Shown here: positions 34,725 to 44,779 of the stretch, one piece after another | Layout of the letters: the number at the start of each line of letters is the position of its first letter | How positions within the stretch are numbered: the first letter of the stretch is position 1 | From: Phymatolithon calcareum | Lineage: Eukaryota > Rhodophyta > Florideophyceae > Hapalidiales | Reading direction: 5' to 3' | NCBI GenBank assembly: GCA_977006965.1 | Contig: OZ345379.1 | Coordinates: 868,001 to 932,000 of the forward strand | DNA length: 64,000 nt | The notes under the pieces: generated by a model | Told to the model about the DNA's origin: nothing | The model's input: the letters and a program-made list of their open reading frames with translations, nothing else | Database searches by the model: none | Position numbers and translations under genes: made by a program

Positions 34725-37225
34725 TATAAGATGTACTGCCTGATAAGCATTCCTTTTTGCTCCTGCCTCTAACAGGAGAATTGACATGCCGTTCGATCTC
34801 ACCCAGTCCGCAATAGAGCGAACCACCTGCACGAAAACAGCACTTCGAGCCTTCCATCTCTGACTTCCGTCATTACCTACCTTAACCTCAATTCCACGCA
34901 TTTCACTTGGAAGTCGTACGAACCAGAGGATTTTCCGTACGAAGACTGTACGAACCGGGTAGCCGAACCTATTTCCATCATAGAAAGAGCAATTTGATAG
35001 AAATTTACACACCAGGAAGCTCAGAACTGTCAAATCTTCCCTTCAGGCTCAAAATTGTGAGCCATTTTCTACGAGGGACTTTTGAACAGCTCTTAAGAGA
35101 CACCGACTCAAAAGAACGAATTTGAATGACTACCATCTCCCGTCCACCAATATCGTACTTCGTAGAAGGCATTTTAAAGCTGACATTCACTTCTCACAAC
35201 CACTGGCGATCACATTCGACTCAACCTTGTAGCTCCTCACACAGCTACTTCAACTTTCGTCAACCGAAACTGGACGATATCTGCTCGTGTGCCATACTTT
35301 CTCATCACTGCACTGAGCTCTTTATCGTTAAGAGCAACCAAGGCACTGCTCACCGACTATTCTGCATTCATTTTTCTCACGCAATGGATCCCGTCCAACG
35401 TTTGCTGTTCTCCGCACTGCAATGGCGCGCACGTTAAGCCCCTCTCTGACTTTCTGCGTCTTGCCGACGTCCCAATTTCAATCGCCATGCGCATGTGGAA
35501 TCCTGCACTTTGTCATCCCCGAGTCACATAATACTAATGCAATACAGTCTCCCCGGTCATATTTCTGTATATTGGGTTGCATCGACGTCCTTTTCCTCGG
35601 TAAGGTGGCGTCAAAATGCCTTTGGCCACCACCTTCGCTATACCACCTTTCTCGATGTGACGTGACTTTTTATCATGCGCCAGCCGCTTCCCAAGCGGAG
35701 CACCCAGCCGTAGCACAGTACAACCCAATGACACTCGGGCGCTAAGAAGAGGCGATAAGCATGCCGCCGCGTTTTAGAACAACGACAATGCATTCTGTTT
35801 CTCTGGAACATGAACACCTCTGGGAAACGGCATAATGAACCGCCGAGACAAATATTCAAAATTCGAACCGCGTTCGAAACTCGTTCGCTCATTTGCGGAA
35901 AATGTGATTTTGCCCAACATCCGCTCACGACAGTAAGAAGCAAAATCATTCTCCATATACCTGCATTGCAGCCCGCCTGGCTGTCCCGTCAACCCGCCAC
36001 GCTCTGGATTATCATTCGATCTCTTCAGATAGATGAGTTCGCACACAACACCGCGTGTGACACGAAATTTGATTGTCGCTTGGTCCCGTATATGGAAAGA
36101 AATCAACTCGCATGTGCTCTGACGCAGAATTTATTGACGGGCAGTTGGTAAAGGACAAATTCATATATTGTTTTGCTGAACATCAAAATCCGCTTTCAAC
36201 TCCACTGAGGCACGCGTCCTGACAGCAGCTCTTCATTTCCCCCCACTATTGATTAACTGACTGGCTGCGGTTGCGGCGAAGATTGTAGAAGAAGGGATAA
36301 AATGTGATCCCCATCGCTCGAATTGATTCAACTCGTTGCTTCTGACATAATATCTGACACTGTTGGGCTGCTGGTCATGACAGCAGAGATCATGTTTTGC
36401 TTTGCTGCTTAGGGAGCTGTCAAGGAAACTATTTGTCGCGTACTATGTCTACCACTTTTTCGACATATTTGCTTTTTGATACCTGCGTTTTACTGCTCGA
36501 GTATCACCTGAATCAACGATCCTACACGCTCACTCCTACTCACGGCTTGCATCATTCTGCTTCCTGTATCAGTTGATCCAACTGCCATGGAAGTCACATC
36601 TGCCCATCGACAACAACATGCAAACATAACCAACACTGTGCTACCGAAATTGTTTCCTATCCCGACATAGTTTCATCCAAGCCGCGGTGCCTCACCTAAC
36701 TCAAATCGTTGTGTTACTCTCAACACATTTCATCGGGATGTGGGCCTGTGTCGGGTTCGGCGTCTTCTGCGTTGGAAGCACACTTATGGTCAGACGTCAG
36801 ATGTAGGTTCTGTTCAACGCCTTGTCCGCGGAGTCCTTGCTTAACCGTAAACTTGACTTCTCTTCCGAGTACAGATACACCAACATTGACCTGACCATCA
36901 TCATCATTCTCAAATGCGTGAACCATCTTCGGTGCGACGTATGTAGCAACCAACGTACAAGCCAGTTTGGAAAACGTGATACCTCTGAACACCGAAATAC
37001 CGATGCCAAGGAGGAACACTGTACCTCCAAAAATAGCCCTCACCAGACTGTACTTTCTCGGGCGGCCAGTTGTTCTTGGCGGACCGGAGTGCAATGGCAA
37101 GATGTCGTCGATGTGTCCGCTATTAGGGTGATCGAGCGCAGGGGGAGCCATTGCGTTTGTCATTTCACATCCTCGTTGCTTCTGGCCAAATCTTAATTCG
37201 TAATGTCCCAGATGACAATACTTGT
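34725..37225 (-). repeat. Inner palindrome, half U2
   Basis: This is the reverse-complement partner of U1 without the piggyBac C insertion, and so represents the empty site. Frames at 35126-35437, 35422-35745 and 35810-36151 (plus, pointing away from the centre) share peptide blocks with U1 but are shifted relative to each other. The mirror in the right arm is 52074-54574. Confidence 0.75.
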
Positions 37226-37259
37226 TACTTTGCCAATTGGCAAAGTCGCAACTTGGCAA
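36720..37259 (-). CDS. 179-aa hypothetical ORF in U2
   Basis: This is the longest intact frame of the inner palindrome and is identical in the right arm (52040-52579). It has a basic stretch (TTGRPRKYSLVR), then a hydrophobic segment (GGTVFLLGIGISVF) that could be membrane-spanning, then a charged tail. The U1 version is broken by a stop and a frameshift. All differences I noted between U1 and U2 in this frame change the amino acid, which argues against selection on the protein. The GTGAGG after the basic stretch could be a splice donor. It is probably not a functional gene. Confidence 0.3.
   Translation of the reverse strand: MPSCDFANWQSNKYCHLGHYELRFGQKQRGCEMTNAMAPPALDHPNSGHIDDILPLHSGPPRTTGRPRKYSLVRAIFGGTVFLLGIGISVFRGITFSKLACTLVATYVAPKMVHAFENDDDGQVNVGVSVLGREVKFTVKQGLRGQGVEQNLHLTSDHKCASNAEDAEPDTGPHPDEMC
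37227..37246. repeat. Perfect 20-bp palindrome at the outer edge of U2
   Basis: ACTTTGCCAATTGGCAAAGT is fully self-complementary and lies just outside the last base that matches U1. It may mark a terminus or a breakpoint. Confidence 0.6.
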
Positions 37260-37396
37260 GCAATGAAAACAAACCCAATGTTATCGAGTAGTATTACCCA
37301 ATAACGTCGCGTCGTTTGCCAGCCCGCCACCCGACACGAGCTTCTTCGTCGTCAGTAGCGTAAGAAAAAGTGAACTTGAGGTAAGTAAAAATTTAT

Positions 37397-37641
37397 TGCA
37401 AAACTCATCTGGAATTGAGTGACTTTTCTTATCATAACGCTTTCATGCAAGCAGAGTATTGGCCAAACGAATTATTCCAACGCGAGCAACTTTCACTTTT
37501 CAAGAGTTGAAATCATAGCGCTTACATACGAACAGTTCCAACCAGAACTTCCAGCAGGGGTTCAAGGATTGGATTGGAAGAACTGTTCCAATGTAAGCGC
37601 TATGATAAGAAAAGTCCCTCAATTCCACGTGAGTTTTGCTC
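37397..37641. mobile_element. Compound inverted-repeat element (candidate MITE)
   Basis: The outer ends GCAAAACTCATCTGGAATTG (left) and the reverse complement at 37593-37639 pair over about 45 bases, including GACTTTTCTTATCATA. Inside, 37511-37546 pairs again with 37566-37605 through ATCATAGCGCTTACAT. The word TTATCATARCGCTT therefore occurs in both outer ends and in the inner hairpin. A 124-aa frame (37419-37793) crosses it and is probably not coding. No target duplication was found. The mirror is at 51658-51902. Confidence 0.5.
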
Positions 37642-39382
37642 CCATTTTTCCCAGGTATGATATTCTGACAAATAATGAAAATCTAGAAATTAAGGACCTA
37701 CATCCCCATCTTAGATTTTCACTTTTATTTTTTATGAGCTTGGCAATCCGAGAAACTCATTGGACACTTTCTCTTATGGCAGTACATAATTGACTAAGCA
37801 AAAAAAGTCCTCGCGCCGTGGCAACTTTTTCTAGAAATTCTCAGCAGACGGTTCCTTCGAAAATCGGGACAGCTCCTTAAACGCGAAGTTTAAGACCACT
37901 TCCTAATCCGTTCTTCGCATTTTGAAAACTATTATAGAAAGCCAAGAATGCAGGTTATCCAAAAATCAAAGAAAATCAAAGAAAGGGGACGAAATAAGGA
38001 GTGTAGAGCACTTTTCGTAATTCTGATCTTGAAAAAAAATCGCCTACAAAGATGAACAATTATCTCGAAAAGGACTGCATGAATTTCTTATTGCCTCGGT
38101 CAAAAGTTTCGAATGTTCGTACACTACCGCAGGAATACCGCAAATTTGGTAAAATCGAACGTCTAGGTGGCAAAAAAGTTCGGGCTGCGAGACCAAAAGT
38201 TTTTTAAAATCGGCAAAGGAACAGGCGAAAAATATAGTAAAATTCACGTTGCGCCCCGACATGAAGCTGAAACTGTTCGAAGGAAACACAGTAAGCATTT
38301 TTCCGTAATGATTGATTAGAGCCGAATATTGGATACTTTTGCTGACTTCATATTTGAAAATATTTCACTTGTTTCTACACATTTTCTTGAAACTGGGTGC
38401 AGTCCCGTCGGTGCAGACGACATAATTAAAAATTTCATCCAGTTTATGAGCATTGTTTCGGCTAGTGAGAGCGCTTCAAAGATGGGGAAGTAGGTCCTTA
38501 AGCGTTGTCTAGAATTGAATCTTTTTGAACTTTGCACTCATCCATTTCCGTTCGACCAAGTGGACGTACTGAACGGCTGTTCATTGGAGAGGAATCCTAG
38601 GGAGGACCGCTTAGCCAAATAATTGTCAACACTAGAAGAAAATAAGCAGAAAAATTCAGTGTGAAGGTTCTTTCCGTGGGCTTCGTTTGCTTGTAATGTA
38701 AGGGTTAAAGGGAGCGGACCGTCGTTAATGTGTGGACAAGCAAGACATGCTCATTCTAAATTAAAAAGACAAAACAAAAACTGTATGAAGGCCTTCCGCG
38801 ACTCAACACCGAACTCGTCGAGTACAACTGGTACTATGGAGTAGGAATGAAATTTCAGATTGTTCAATAATTCAGTGACTGTTTAGAGTATCTGCAGACA
38901 TTCGTAGGAGGTTTCTTAGTACTTTTTAAAGCAGTTTGGTCCTTTTTTCATTTGATAGTCTAACGTTTGAGAGCTCCGAGTTCTTCCTTTTTCGCTGTCC
39001 TACGTCACTTTATTTTAGATAAAGGGTGTTCTTCCAGACATGGGAAAATTAATCTAAATCCTTGTCCTAGTCTTCATCATTTCCTTCTGAATCTGATTTG
39101 CAAAGCCATTCGAAAAAGAAATCACTTGTAGAGCCACTTTTCTCATTCTTCCAAGGACCTGCTTGTGGCCCTCCTTCTTCCCCCATTTGTTTCCATACTT
39201 CTTCTCCCAAACGTTTTCCCTCAACTCCGCGGTCGCAATCTTGTAGGCATGGCTCACAGACCTTCAATATTTTATAATTCTCCGTCGCCAGAAATATACA
39301 ACATCTTTCGCGTTCTTAAAACGAGAAGGGCGCCAGAAGACTTCTCCATCGGGCCGGCTAGCTTGGGAAACGATGGTGGCAA
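37642..39382. other. Arm region without a recognised gene
   Basis: Minus-strand frames at 38298-38044 (84 aa) and 38537-38316 (73 aa) are in series and are almost identical in the right arm, but carry no known domain. A plus-strand/minus-strand pair at 39054-39267 has a charged, helical composition. This could be an old transposon body. Confidence 0.35.
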
Positions 39383-39919
39383 TTGGAATTGCCGCGTTCA
39401 ATCCGATGGCGCTTCATCTGCACAAGTATTAGATTTCGCATCTATTGTCTTTTCTTTTCCAATAGCCCAAAGGCAGTAACGAAGAGCGAATTATCTCTCC
39501 ATAATTTTCTTCTCCTTGTATTCACAAAATCTCCGCCATGTGCTCTTACTCCGTTCAGAAGGAGGAACGTCTCATTCTCGTCAACAATTGTGTGCGTCTT
39601 TCTTGGAAGATTTCGCTCTCCTGTACGTCTAATTTGTAACGACTTACGGCGGTCCATAGCGAACAGCTTCTGCAGTTTCAGAATTGGCGAAGTTGTCAAT
39701 TCAACACAAGCACGGTGTATGGAAGTGATGATTCCTTGTGAACATTCACGATACCATCACATTAGTGAATGTTCACAGCTTGAAAATAGGCTCTACAGAT
39801 ACAGTCTGGAGCAATGTCGAAGAGAAAAGCGCTTAACAGTCTCCATAGAAGCTGGAAATAGGAGAGTATATGTAAATTCTCTGTTATGTTTTCTTCAGAT
39901 CATTGCCGACAGCGATTAG
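39383..39919 (+). CDS. 178-aa hypothetical ORF near the inner end of the arm
   Basis: An open frame of 178 codons, mirrored at 49916-49380. It overlaps a minus-strand frame (39699-39442) that is also conserved. No domain is recognised. The arms differ at several positions near 39835-39855, changing residues in this frame. A stem of 13 bp with a 15-base loop (TGTGAACATTCAC, 39737-39777) lies inside it. Coding status is doubtful. Confidence 0.2.
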   Translation: MELPRSIRWRFICTSIRFRIYCLFFSNSPKAVTKSELSLHNFLLLVFTKSPPCALTPFRRRNVSFSSTIVCVFLGRFRSPVRLICNDLRRSIANSFCSFRIGEVVNSTQARCMEVMIPCEHSRYHHISECSQLENRLYRYSLEQCRREKRLTVSIEAGNRRVYVNSLLCFLQIIADSD

Positions 39920-40086
39920 CGTCTTAACCGTAATCACTCAGCTCTGCAGATAGTGAGTGCTGGCTAATTTCCCGGGGATGAGGTCTTTTGAGACATATGA
40001 ATGCAAAAGCCAATGAAATGAAAGCCTCGCAGACCCGACCCCCGTGATCTCGATCGCGAGCCTTGGCGAGTTTCCCAGGGGAGAAG

Positions 40087-40320
40087 AATTTCGCCGCCGT
40101 CACGAAATGCACCAAAGAATAAAAGTCCTTTGAAACAAAATGATTCCGCGCGAAAAACAATTGGACCAATCATGAAGCCGAAGGGAACAGGTCGTCCATC
40201 TTCAGTGGTCACATGCCTTCGCGCCAAGAGTGCGGTCAGCCTTTCGTTATCTAATGTAGAGTCGGACATCGGGATCGAAACCGAGAAATCGGGTGAAGAA
40301 ACTAGCGAAGAACTTGAATT
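40087..40320. other. Unique DNA between left arm and hAT element
   Basis: This belongs to the spacer of the giant inverted repeat. Minus (40269-39964) and plus (40130-40390) frames overlap here, with no known domain. Similarity to the right arm ends around 40086. Confidence 0.4.
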
Positions 40321-40476
40321 CAGGGAATGGGAGCAATATACTGTATATTTATTGGGAATCGTTGTGAAAGTGCAATTGCTACTGCAATAACTCTCGCGCC
40401 ACCAATTGCTACTGCAATAACTCTCGCGCTACCAATTGCTAGTTCTATTGCATTGCGCACAATTGCGATTAAGGCG

Positions 40477-42361
40477 TTACATGGTGAGCAGTACCTCCTG
40501 CTCGGCATCTTCCCCCAGCCTTTGAGCAACCAAATCGCTACGTGCGTTAGACATAGCGGTCACGACAGTTCTCGCATCCCAATAACTTCGATTCACCTTC
40601 AAAAACAAAAGCAACTCAAATAGTAAAGGAGTCATGCGCTGTCTGTTACTCGCCAATATTCCACCGGAAAGAGAGAACAGACGCTCAATTTCGGAAGAGG
40701 AACCGAATAAAATCGAGATTCATGTAAAGTTGTCCTGTATGTCGACGACATCGCTTGCGTTTCTCGAAAATCTCCGCCATAGATAAGTTTGCACCGTGCA
40801 CGCTCGTATCTCCACCATTCTCGCTCTTATCATCCGGCTTCTTCAGAGTTGCACAGGCCGCTCGTTCTTCGTCGGTTAACGTGTCAACTTCGTTCCGCTG
40901 AATTTTGGCCACGCCGACTCGAATAAGGAACTTGGAGAATGCGTAGAGTGAAGTTTTATGTACTCATTGTTGAGGTTGCACCCATACATTTGCGCTTCTG
41001 GATTGTATTTTTGGACCTCAATCGTGTCCGAAAGAGTATCAAGCAAGAAGCGACAATAATCGAGAGTAGCTCCTCGTTTCTGGAGCGCTTTTGTGACAGT
41101 ATTGATACCATTGAGATACTGCGCTAGTTGCTTGCACTGTACCCGAAAACGCAGTGTACGCGAAATAGTCAGCTCCAGTCCATCAGTATCCGCCACTTCC
41201 TCCAGCTCGTTTCGTATGCGATTGAAACGAGTCACCATAGCACACAACCCAGACCAACGCGTAGCAGACGGTAGTATAGGTGCGAGATCCGAAAGACGAT
41301 AAAGCATTGCTCGGTTCTTGATACTGCTCTTGCATTCCCTCATGGTTGTTCGAATGGCATCGAGGGTGCGCTGCAAGGAAGGCGCAGATACCATAGCGTT
41401 AACTTCAAGAGCGACCTTGTGATTGCAGCAACCAACGTGAGGTATACCCATCTTGCCGGCGATGGATTTGTTCAACGCGAAGCTATCAGCAATCTGACAG
41501 ACTGCCCATTCATGAACGTTGATTTGTTAGTAGTTGAAAATGGACTCCATCTGACGAATGTGAGGCTCCGTATCGAACGGCGTTGCATGCGCGCTTCGAT
41601 TTCACCGTCCTCGTCTCGCTTGGCGATTGGAGAGATTGAAAGAAGTGGCATTGCTAGTTCTTCGCGCCATGATTCCGACCCACCTTCTAGGCATTTCACT
41701 TTCTTCATGAACACCGCAAAGATTCCCAGAAAGTGATACCCGTTGTTGGTCCATGCATCGTGCATGACGGCGCCTCGCGTGTCCTTCAAATCGTTTCTCA
41801 CGCCTGCCTCAACCACTTCTACCAACTTGAACACCGTTTCTCGGAACGCTTGGAAAGAAATGCCCACACCAAACTTGCTGAAGTCTCGGAAGCGCGAATT
41901 TTCGATATAAGTGATAGGGAGAGATAGTGAGACAATGACATCAATGTAATGGTACATAGCACGCTCGCGATCCGTGCTTGACAGGGTTGTTTCAAAGTAG
42001 GACGAAATTCGCCCATCTCCTCCGTCTTCAACTTCGAGCGCTGAACTTACGCGATACAATTCCATCAACTTTGTCTCTTAGCCACGCGCAACGCAAGAGA
42101 ACAGGTGCGAATACGGCTTAGTCCATCTAGTTCCTTTCTCAAATGAGTTAACAGGCGGAATGTTTTGCAGCGGTCTTTTTGCGGCCACGTATAGATCCAG
42201 CAAGCGTTCCGCTTTCGCGAGGTAATGGTCTTGACAGCATCAGGTTCTTGCGTCATGAGCGCTTTGACGACATGTTCTCGCTTCGGTCGGACGGACATCG
42301 TCAAGTCGAGGGTGCAACCACGGAAAGAGGGGTGTGAACGATCGGCGTACCGGACGACCAA
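40477..42361 (-). pseudogene. hAT transposase, broken by frameshifts
   Basis: In minus-strand order: a basic N-terminal segment with Cys (RNACWIYTWPQKDRC), possibly a decayed BED finger. Next comes 42068-41472 with VMHDAWTNNGYHFLGIFAVF, the D-x-W-T region with a catalytic Asp. Then 41475-40876 has IPHVGCCNHKVALEVNAMV and PSATRWSGLCAM, the conserved C-x2-H and R-W motifs. After a shift near 40700, SSSEIERLFSLSGGILASNR gives the C-terminal dimerisation signature, with the stop at 40477. The start coincides with the LINE insertion junction at 42362, so the true N-terminus may be cut. Confidence 0.85.
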
Positions 42362-42720
42362 CCAGGAGTGCTATATATAAGGGACAGAACTGCAGGGTTG
42401 AGATGCCTGAGAGTCATTTTCAACAGAGTTCCTTTGTGGAGAGAATCCATTATTGCGAAATACTTTGGGACTGGTGCTGTGGTGGAACTTATCATGTTGC
42501 GACGTATACTGCGGTCTATGAAGATGGACCAAGAAACGGAATACGAATGCAAAAGACTTACTCGGGCCCTCACAGGGAGAGAAATTCGAATTAAGGAGAT
42601 ATTAGAACGTGAGTAGAGAGATGAGTATCGAAAACAGAGAGAAGCTGCCCTATTACTCAATTTGAGGCTTTGGGAGCTTTTAAAATAAGTCAACATATAT
42701 CCCCCGATGGGGGAGAGTCG
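42362..42720 (+). mobile_element. 5'-truncated LINE copy inserted at the hAT 5' end
   Basis: The plus-strand frame 42368-42616 (RCLRVIFNRVPLWRESIIAK, ending IRIKEILERE*) is a homologue of the C-terminal end of the LINE ORF2 at 47206-47470 (RCLRLTFNRAPLWRKSVLGA). The trailing DNA (TTGGGAGCTTTTAAAATA) matches the LINE 3' end too. Only the last 350 or so bases are present, which is typical of aborted target-primed reverse transcription. Confidence 0.65.
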
Positions 42721-42825
42721 AGTGTAGCAGGTTCAATTCAGAGTGTAAACAAAAGAGTAGAAACGGAGTGGGGACAGCACATCGAAAAAAATAGAAGAGC
42801 GAGAGTGTATCGATGCATGGTACGT

Positions 42826-42991
42826 CCTCGTCCGCAGGATACTTCTACAATGCGTACCCAGAACATATGCCTCTCTCCTTGGCGATATCCCAAACCAAAG
42901 TATCGAATCGTCCATAAAAGACGCTTTCGACCACAGCAAGTGGAGTCGCATGAAGCCTTCTAGACGTGCTAGCCCGTTAGGGGAATATAGC

Positions 42992-43026
<35 letters not shown>
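42826..43026 (+). mobile_element. SINE-like insertion with (ATC)n tail
   Basis: About 200 bp lie between imperfect 12-bp direct repeats TGCRTGGTACGT (42814-42825 and 43027-43038). The 3' end reads GTGCTAGCCCGTTAGGGGAA followed by about 11 ATC units. The insert in the right arm at 60595-60708 shares the core CTAG-x-CC-x-TTAGGGGAA and a different short-repeat tail. No internal RNA polymerase III boxes were proven. Confidence 0.55.
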
Positions 43027-43027
<1 letters not shown>

Positions 43028-43913
43028 GCGTGGTACGTTCTTCAGCAGATCTTATTCACATATGCTGGCCAATACGTATTGCAATTGGAAATGAAAGTGC
43101 AATTTACGGAAATAGCAGTATATTGCCGTAAATTGCAATAGCAGTATACTGCTCCCATTCCCTGCTTGAAAGGCGGTGTATGATACTTCCTTGAGAAGTA
43201 AATTAGTATTGCTGGTGGTATGACACGAGTGGTGACAGGTGTGGTACGGTTGAGTTTTGGGTGAGGTTGGTGGTTCTGGTGGCGGTAATTTGGCTCTGAG
43301 TTGGTTGCCGGCCTCGATTTCGGGCCAGCTTCCAAGTTTATATAGAGTTCTAAGGACAGTTTATAAAAATCCCTTACAGAACCCGAGGAATTGCGTGACA
43401 TCTCTCGATACGCAAAGAGGACAATACTGCGAACAAACGAGATTGCAGCTCGAGCTCGCGCTCCAGTGGAGGTAGAGGAGAGTAACATACCAAGAGAAGA
43501 TGGGGAAGAATCCGAGTCGCACACAGAAATCAGAGCAAAACCCGAAGGTGAAACCCACGGATCTGAGCTCAAAAAGCGTATTCTGAAAGTCAGGAAAAGA
43601 GTCAGGTGCAACAAATGTGACATAAAGGGCCAGTTAAACATCCATGGAGGCGCAGGGAGGGAAGGAATTGCAACCATCTGCAAGGCGAGCAATTCCAGTA
43701 CCTAAGGGTGAATTATGGCTCTGGAAATTGAGATCGCAGAGCTGTCGATGGAGCGGAGCCCATCAGCCCCTCAAGACAGTACGTATACGGACAATGATAA
43801 CCTAGTGAAGAAAACTGACGAGATCATGACAACACGATTGACACTAGTGGAAGCACAAGTCAGAAAAGTGCGCAGAAATAAATAATCAGAGCATCTCGGA
43901 ATTCGGAATGTGA

Positions 43914-44531
43914 ATGGGGATCAGGAACAGGCAGTCCCTTCAGGGGCCACGTCAACCCGTAAAAAATGAGGAAGAGAATAATACAGGAAGCAATACTGTA
44001 CTGGCGACTCAAAAGGAACCAGAGCGGGTTCTGATGGATTCGCCGATGTCGTATGCTGCAGTCGTGGCGCTAGAGCGCCCGACTCCGGGGCACTTCGTGA
44101 GCCACATTAGTTCGCGAGTAATCAAATTCTCAAGAGAAATTAGAGGCAATATGCGGAACAACCCGTCCAGTGAGGTAGTTGCACTCTACTTTACAGGACT
44201 GGAAATAATGGACGAAGTCGAATTGTACAATGAAATGACCCAAATGCTTCTTGGAAGGGCAGTTCTGGGACTCTCGCTCATTGGAAAATTCAGGCTGGAA
44301 ATACTGTCCAGCAAGTACTACAGTGACAGAGTCATAGCGACACTAAGGCTAGACAAAGAGTACAATCACTTCAAGGACTCAGTGTCTAAGAAGACACTGG
44401 TTCCAGGAGATGATCCTACACTCAAGAATATATGGGCTGTAAGAAAGAGGATGAAGAAATGCGCAGTACACACCGCTGATTTCCACATACGAAAGTGGTA
44501 CAACGACAACCAGAAGAATGCAGAAGAATAA
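43914..44531 (+). CDS. LINE ORF1-like protein (205 aa)
   Basis: An intact frame just upstream of ORF2. The N-terminal third is hydrophilic. The remainder (MLLGRAVLGLSLIGKFRLEI, then ATLRLDKEYNHFKDS) looks like a folded mixed alpha/beta domain of the kind found in LINE ORF1 products, which coat the element RNA. No zinc knuckle is visible; CNKC in the preceding frame (near 43610) is incomplete. Its place between the preceding ORF1 pieces and the endonuclease supports the assignment; the fold itself is an inference. Confidence 0.5.
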   Translation: MGIRNRQSLQGPRQPVKNEEENNTGSNTVLATQKEPERVLMDSPMSYAAVVALERPTPGHFVSHISSRVIKFSREIRGNMRNNPSSEVVALYFTGLEIMDEVELYNEMTQMLLGRAVLGLSLIGKFRLEILSSKYYSDRVIATLRLDKEYNHFKDSVSKKTLVPGDDPTLKNIWAVRKRMKKCAVHTADFHIRKWYNDNQKNAEE

Positions 44532-44779
44532 ATAGAAGCACTCAAGAGAAAAGCACTTGCAGAGATACAAGCGGGCTTCGACAAGAAATTTGAAAGCGAA
44601 GTGAGAAGTATTTCAGCATGAAATGAAAGCGCAGAAATTTTGAAAAACCCCACAGAAGTGCATAAACCGAGGATCAGGATGTATTTCGACCAAATTTGCT
44701 CTACCGCAGGCAGAGTCCTCAGGAACGACCACGAAGAGGAGTAGCTTTCATTACTAAGACCGGTACTTCAACCTAAGTA

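Larger units (their letters stand above)
25461..40086 (+). repeat. Left arm of giant inverted repeat
   Basis: This segment is repeated in reverse complement from about 49213 to the window end. Position pairs sum to 89299 for the inner 11 kb (28968 pairs with 60331; 39919 with 49380) and to about 89441-89461 for the outer part. The inner part is almost identical, with several translated frames of 110-174 aa the same in both arms. Near the inner junction (39830-40086) and outside 28.2 kb mismatches become frequent. The left limit cannot be set because the partner runs off the window. Confidence 0.95.
40321..43164 (-). mobile_element. hAT DNA transposon with recognisable ends
   Basis: The ends are inverted repeats starting CAGGGAATGGGAGCA, followed by R-TATACTG; CAGGG is typical of hAT. 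The flanks CTTGAATT (40313-40320) and CTTGAAAG (43165-43172) match at 6 of 8 positions, consistent with an old 8-bp duplication. Length is 2844 bp, including later insertions at 42362 and 42826. Sub-terminal repeats of GCAATTGC/CGTAAATTGCA occur at both ends. Confidence 0.8.

Noticed and set aside
37397-37641. CRISPR-like array from the repeated words
   Set aside because: The copies are inverted, few and not evenly spaced. The context is a eukaryotic transposon cluster.
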